Source: Erysipelothrix sp.
GTDB taxonomy: Bacteria; Bacillota_I; Bacilli_A; Erysipelotrichales; Erysipelotrichaceae
Length of the DNA: 64,000 nt
Assembly: GCA_012841625.1 (NCBI GenBank)
Contig: DUUI01000053.1
Span: 1-64,000 of the forward strand
Direction of reading: 5' to 3'
Below the pieces are notes generated by a model. The model was not told the DNA's origin. It did not search any database and worked only from the letters and a program-made list of their open reading frames with translations. Each line of letters opens with the position of its first letter. Within the stretch, counting starts at the first letter, position 1. Shown here piece after piece: positions 62,993 to 64,000 of the stretch. Position numbers and translations under genes: made by a program.

Positions 62993-64000
62993 TGGAATTA
63001 TAGCAATAGTAGGTCGACCAAATGTTGGTAAATCGTCTCTTTTTAATCGAATTATTGGTGATCGAGTCTCTATTGTTGAAGATACACCTGGAGTCACAAG
63101 AGATCGAGTTTATGGTAAAACAGAATGGTTAACGAAGAATTTTAGATTTATAGATACAGGTGGAATTCAAATTGAAGACCAACCATTTCAACAAGAAATA
63201 AAGATGCAAGTAGACCTTGCTATTCAAGAGGCTGATTGTATTATTTTTGTTGTTGATGGGCGAGAAGGGATTACAAGTGATGATGAATACATCGCTAGAA
63301 TGCTTCAAAAAGGAAATAAACCAGTTATTTTAGCAGTTAATAAGATTGATGATCAATCACTTTTATATCACACCTATGACTTCTATGGACTCGGAGTAGG
63401 GGACCCAATCGCTACATCGAGTGCTCATGGAATTGGAATTGGTGATGTTCTTGATAAAGTCGTGTCTATGATGGATCAGTTTGAGAAGAAAGAAAACTAT
63501 GAAGGCATGATTAAATTTGCCATTATCGGTCAGCCTAATGTAGGTAAATCTTCCTTAATAAATGCTATTTTAAATGAAGAAAGAACGATTGTTTCAGATA
63601 TTGAAGGAACAACTCGAGATGCTATTGATACACCATTTATCTATGAAAACCGAGATTATGTCGCCATCGATACAGCTGGTATTAGACGACGTGGTAAAAT
63701 ATATGAAAATGTTGAGAAATACGCTGTTTTAAGAGCTTTAACTGCAATTGAAAGAGCTGATGTTATCTTATTTGTGATTGATGGAGAGCGTGGTATCCGC
63801 GAACAAGATAAACATGTTGCTGGCTATGCGCACAACGAAGGCAAACCTATTATTATTGTCTTTAACAAGTGGGATACGGTTGAAAAAGATGAATCAACGA
63901 TGAATCAAATGATTGAACGAGTTCGTAGTGAGTTTCTCTATTTATCTTACGCACCAATTGTGTTTGTTTCTGCTAAAACGAAACAACGAATTCATACCAT
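62985..64000 (+). CDS. der: GTPase Der (EngA), 3' end outside window
   Basis: The first 338 residues of a double-GTPase needed for 50S assembly. G domain 1: [30 protein letters not shown] domain 2: [38 protein letters not shown]. The frame is open to the window end; the KH-like domain lies beyond. ATG 62985 follows AAGGATGAG and overlaps the end of cmk. Confidence 0.96.
   Translation, partial: MIDGIIAIVGRPNVGKSSLFNRIIGDRVSIVEDTPGVTRDRVYGKTEWLTKNFRFIDTGGIQIEDQPFQQEIKMQVDLAIQEADCIIFVVDGREGITSDDEYIARMLQKGNKPVILAVNKIDDQSLLYHTYDFYGLGVGDPIATSSAHGIGIGDVLDKVVSMMDQFEKKENYEGMIKFAIIGQPNVGKSSLINAILNEERTIVSDIEGTTRDAIDTPFIYENRDYVAIDTAGIRRRGKIYENVEKYAVLRALTAIERADVILFVIDGERGIREQDKHVAGYAHNEGKPIIIVFNKWDTVEKDESTMNQMIERVRSEFLYLSYAPIVFVSAKTKQRIHT

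Noticed and set aside
1-64000. CRISPR arrays, insertion sequences, prophage or integrase genes, tRNA or rRNA genes
   Set aside because: None was seen. There are no regular spaced repeats, transposase motifs or cloverleaf/rRNA consensus blocks in the intergenic regions, which are short and explained by promoters, terminators, rnpB and the riboswitch.

Overview
The window is AT-rich DNA from a Gram-positive-type bacterium of the Bacillota, most likely a deep or small-genome member of class Bacilli (Haloplasma/Izemoplasma/Erysipelotrichia-like by general feel; the exact taxon cannot be fixed from sequence reading alone). Evidence: Shine-Dalgarno-rich starts, lipobox lipoproteins, class B RNase P RNA, RNase Y and RNase J-type enzymes, and many gene neighbourhoods that match Bacillus subtilis (recU-ponA, gpsB-rnpB, rodZ-pgsA-recA-rny-ymdB, rnjB-ftsK/spoIIIE, ymfF-ymfH, thyA-folA, scpA-scpB-rluB, ybeY-dgkA-cdd-era-recO-glyS-dnaG-rpoD-trmK, yqgX-comG-efp, cmk-der). 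TGA is used as a stop (for example comGE, phoU, pstC, cmk), so this is the standard code and not the mycoplasma code. Two penicillin-binding proteins, MurE and RodZ show a peptidoglycan-building cell.

Layout. 1-2.4 kb: end of a MacA/YknX-like adaptor and its MacB-type permease. 2.4-6.8 kb: bifunctional PBP1 and RecU on the minus strand, then gpsB and rnpB. 6.8-17.5 kb: rodZ, pgsA, recA, rny, ymdB, a short ferredoxin, miaB, an RNase J2-like protein with a degraded active site, and ftsK. 17.5-22.5 kb: BMP lipoprotein plus nucleoside ABC transporter (nupNOPQ type). 22.5-24.3 kb: small membrane protein and pncB on the minus strand. 24.4-32.7 kb: M16 peptidase pair, short SSB, then a tight thyA-folA-scpA-scpB-rluB-murE-deoC operon. 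32.7-42.3 kb: rpsU, phoH, then a complete phosphate module (phoP-phoR, pstS-C-A-B, phoU, and a divergent Na/Pi cotransporter). 42.3-50.3 kb: ybeY to trmK. 50.2-55.7 kb: ispH, DEAD-box helicase, ispG, class B PBP, arranged as alternating convergent and divergent pairs. 55.7-60.4 kb: rpmG, yqgX-like hydrolase, a comG competence pseudopilus operon, efp. 60.4-61.4 kb: an orphan small transcription unit, then an FMN riboswitch driving ribU. 61.5-64 kb: an unrecognised acidic tail-anchored protein, cmk and the start of der.

The most unusual part is the phosphate module. PstS appears circularly permuted: the half that is normally C-terminal comes first and the half that is normally N-terminal comes last, with the swap at the hinge. 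PstA carries an extra extracytoplasmic region of about 140 residues. Two arrays of TTAACA-like repeats at exact 11-bp spacing (PHO-box type) lie upstream of pstS and between the Na/Pi transporter and ybeY, so the local PhoPR probably controls both uptake systems. The comG operon is also odd: comGA appears to start at ATT, comGG at CTG, and comGE is reduced to a 31-residue signal/transmembrane helix. A promoter-plus-terminator unit between efp and the FMN riboswitch looks like an undescribed small RNA.
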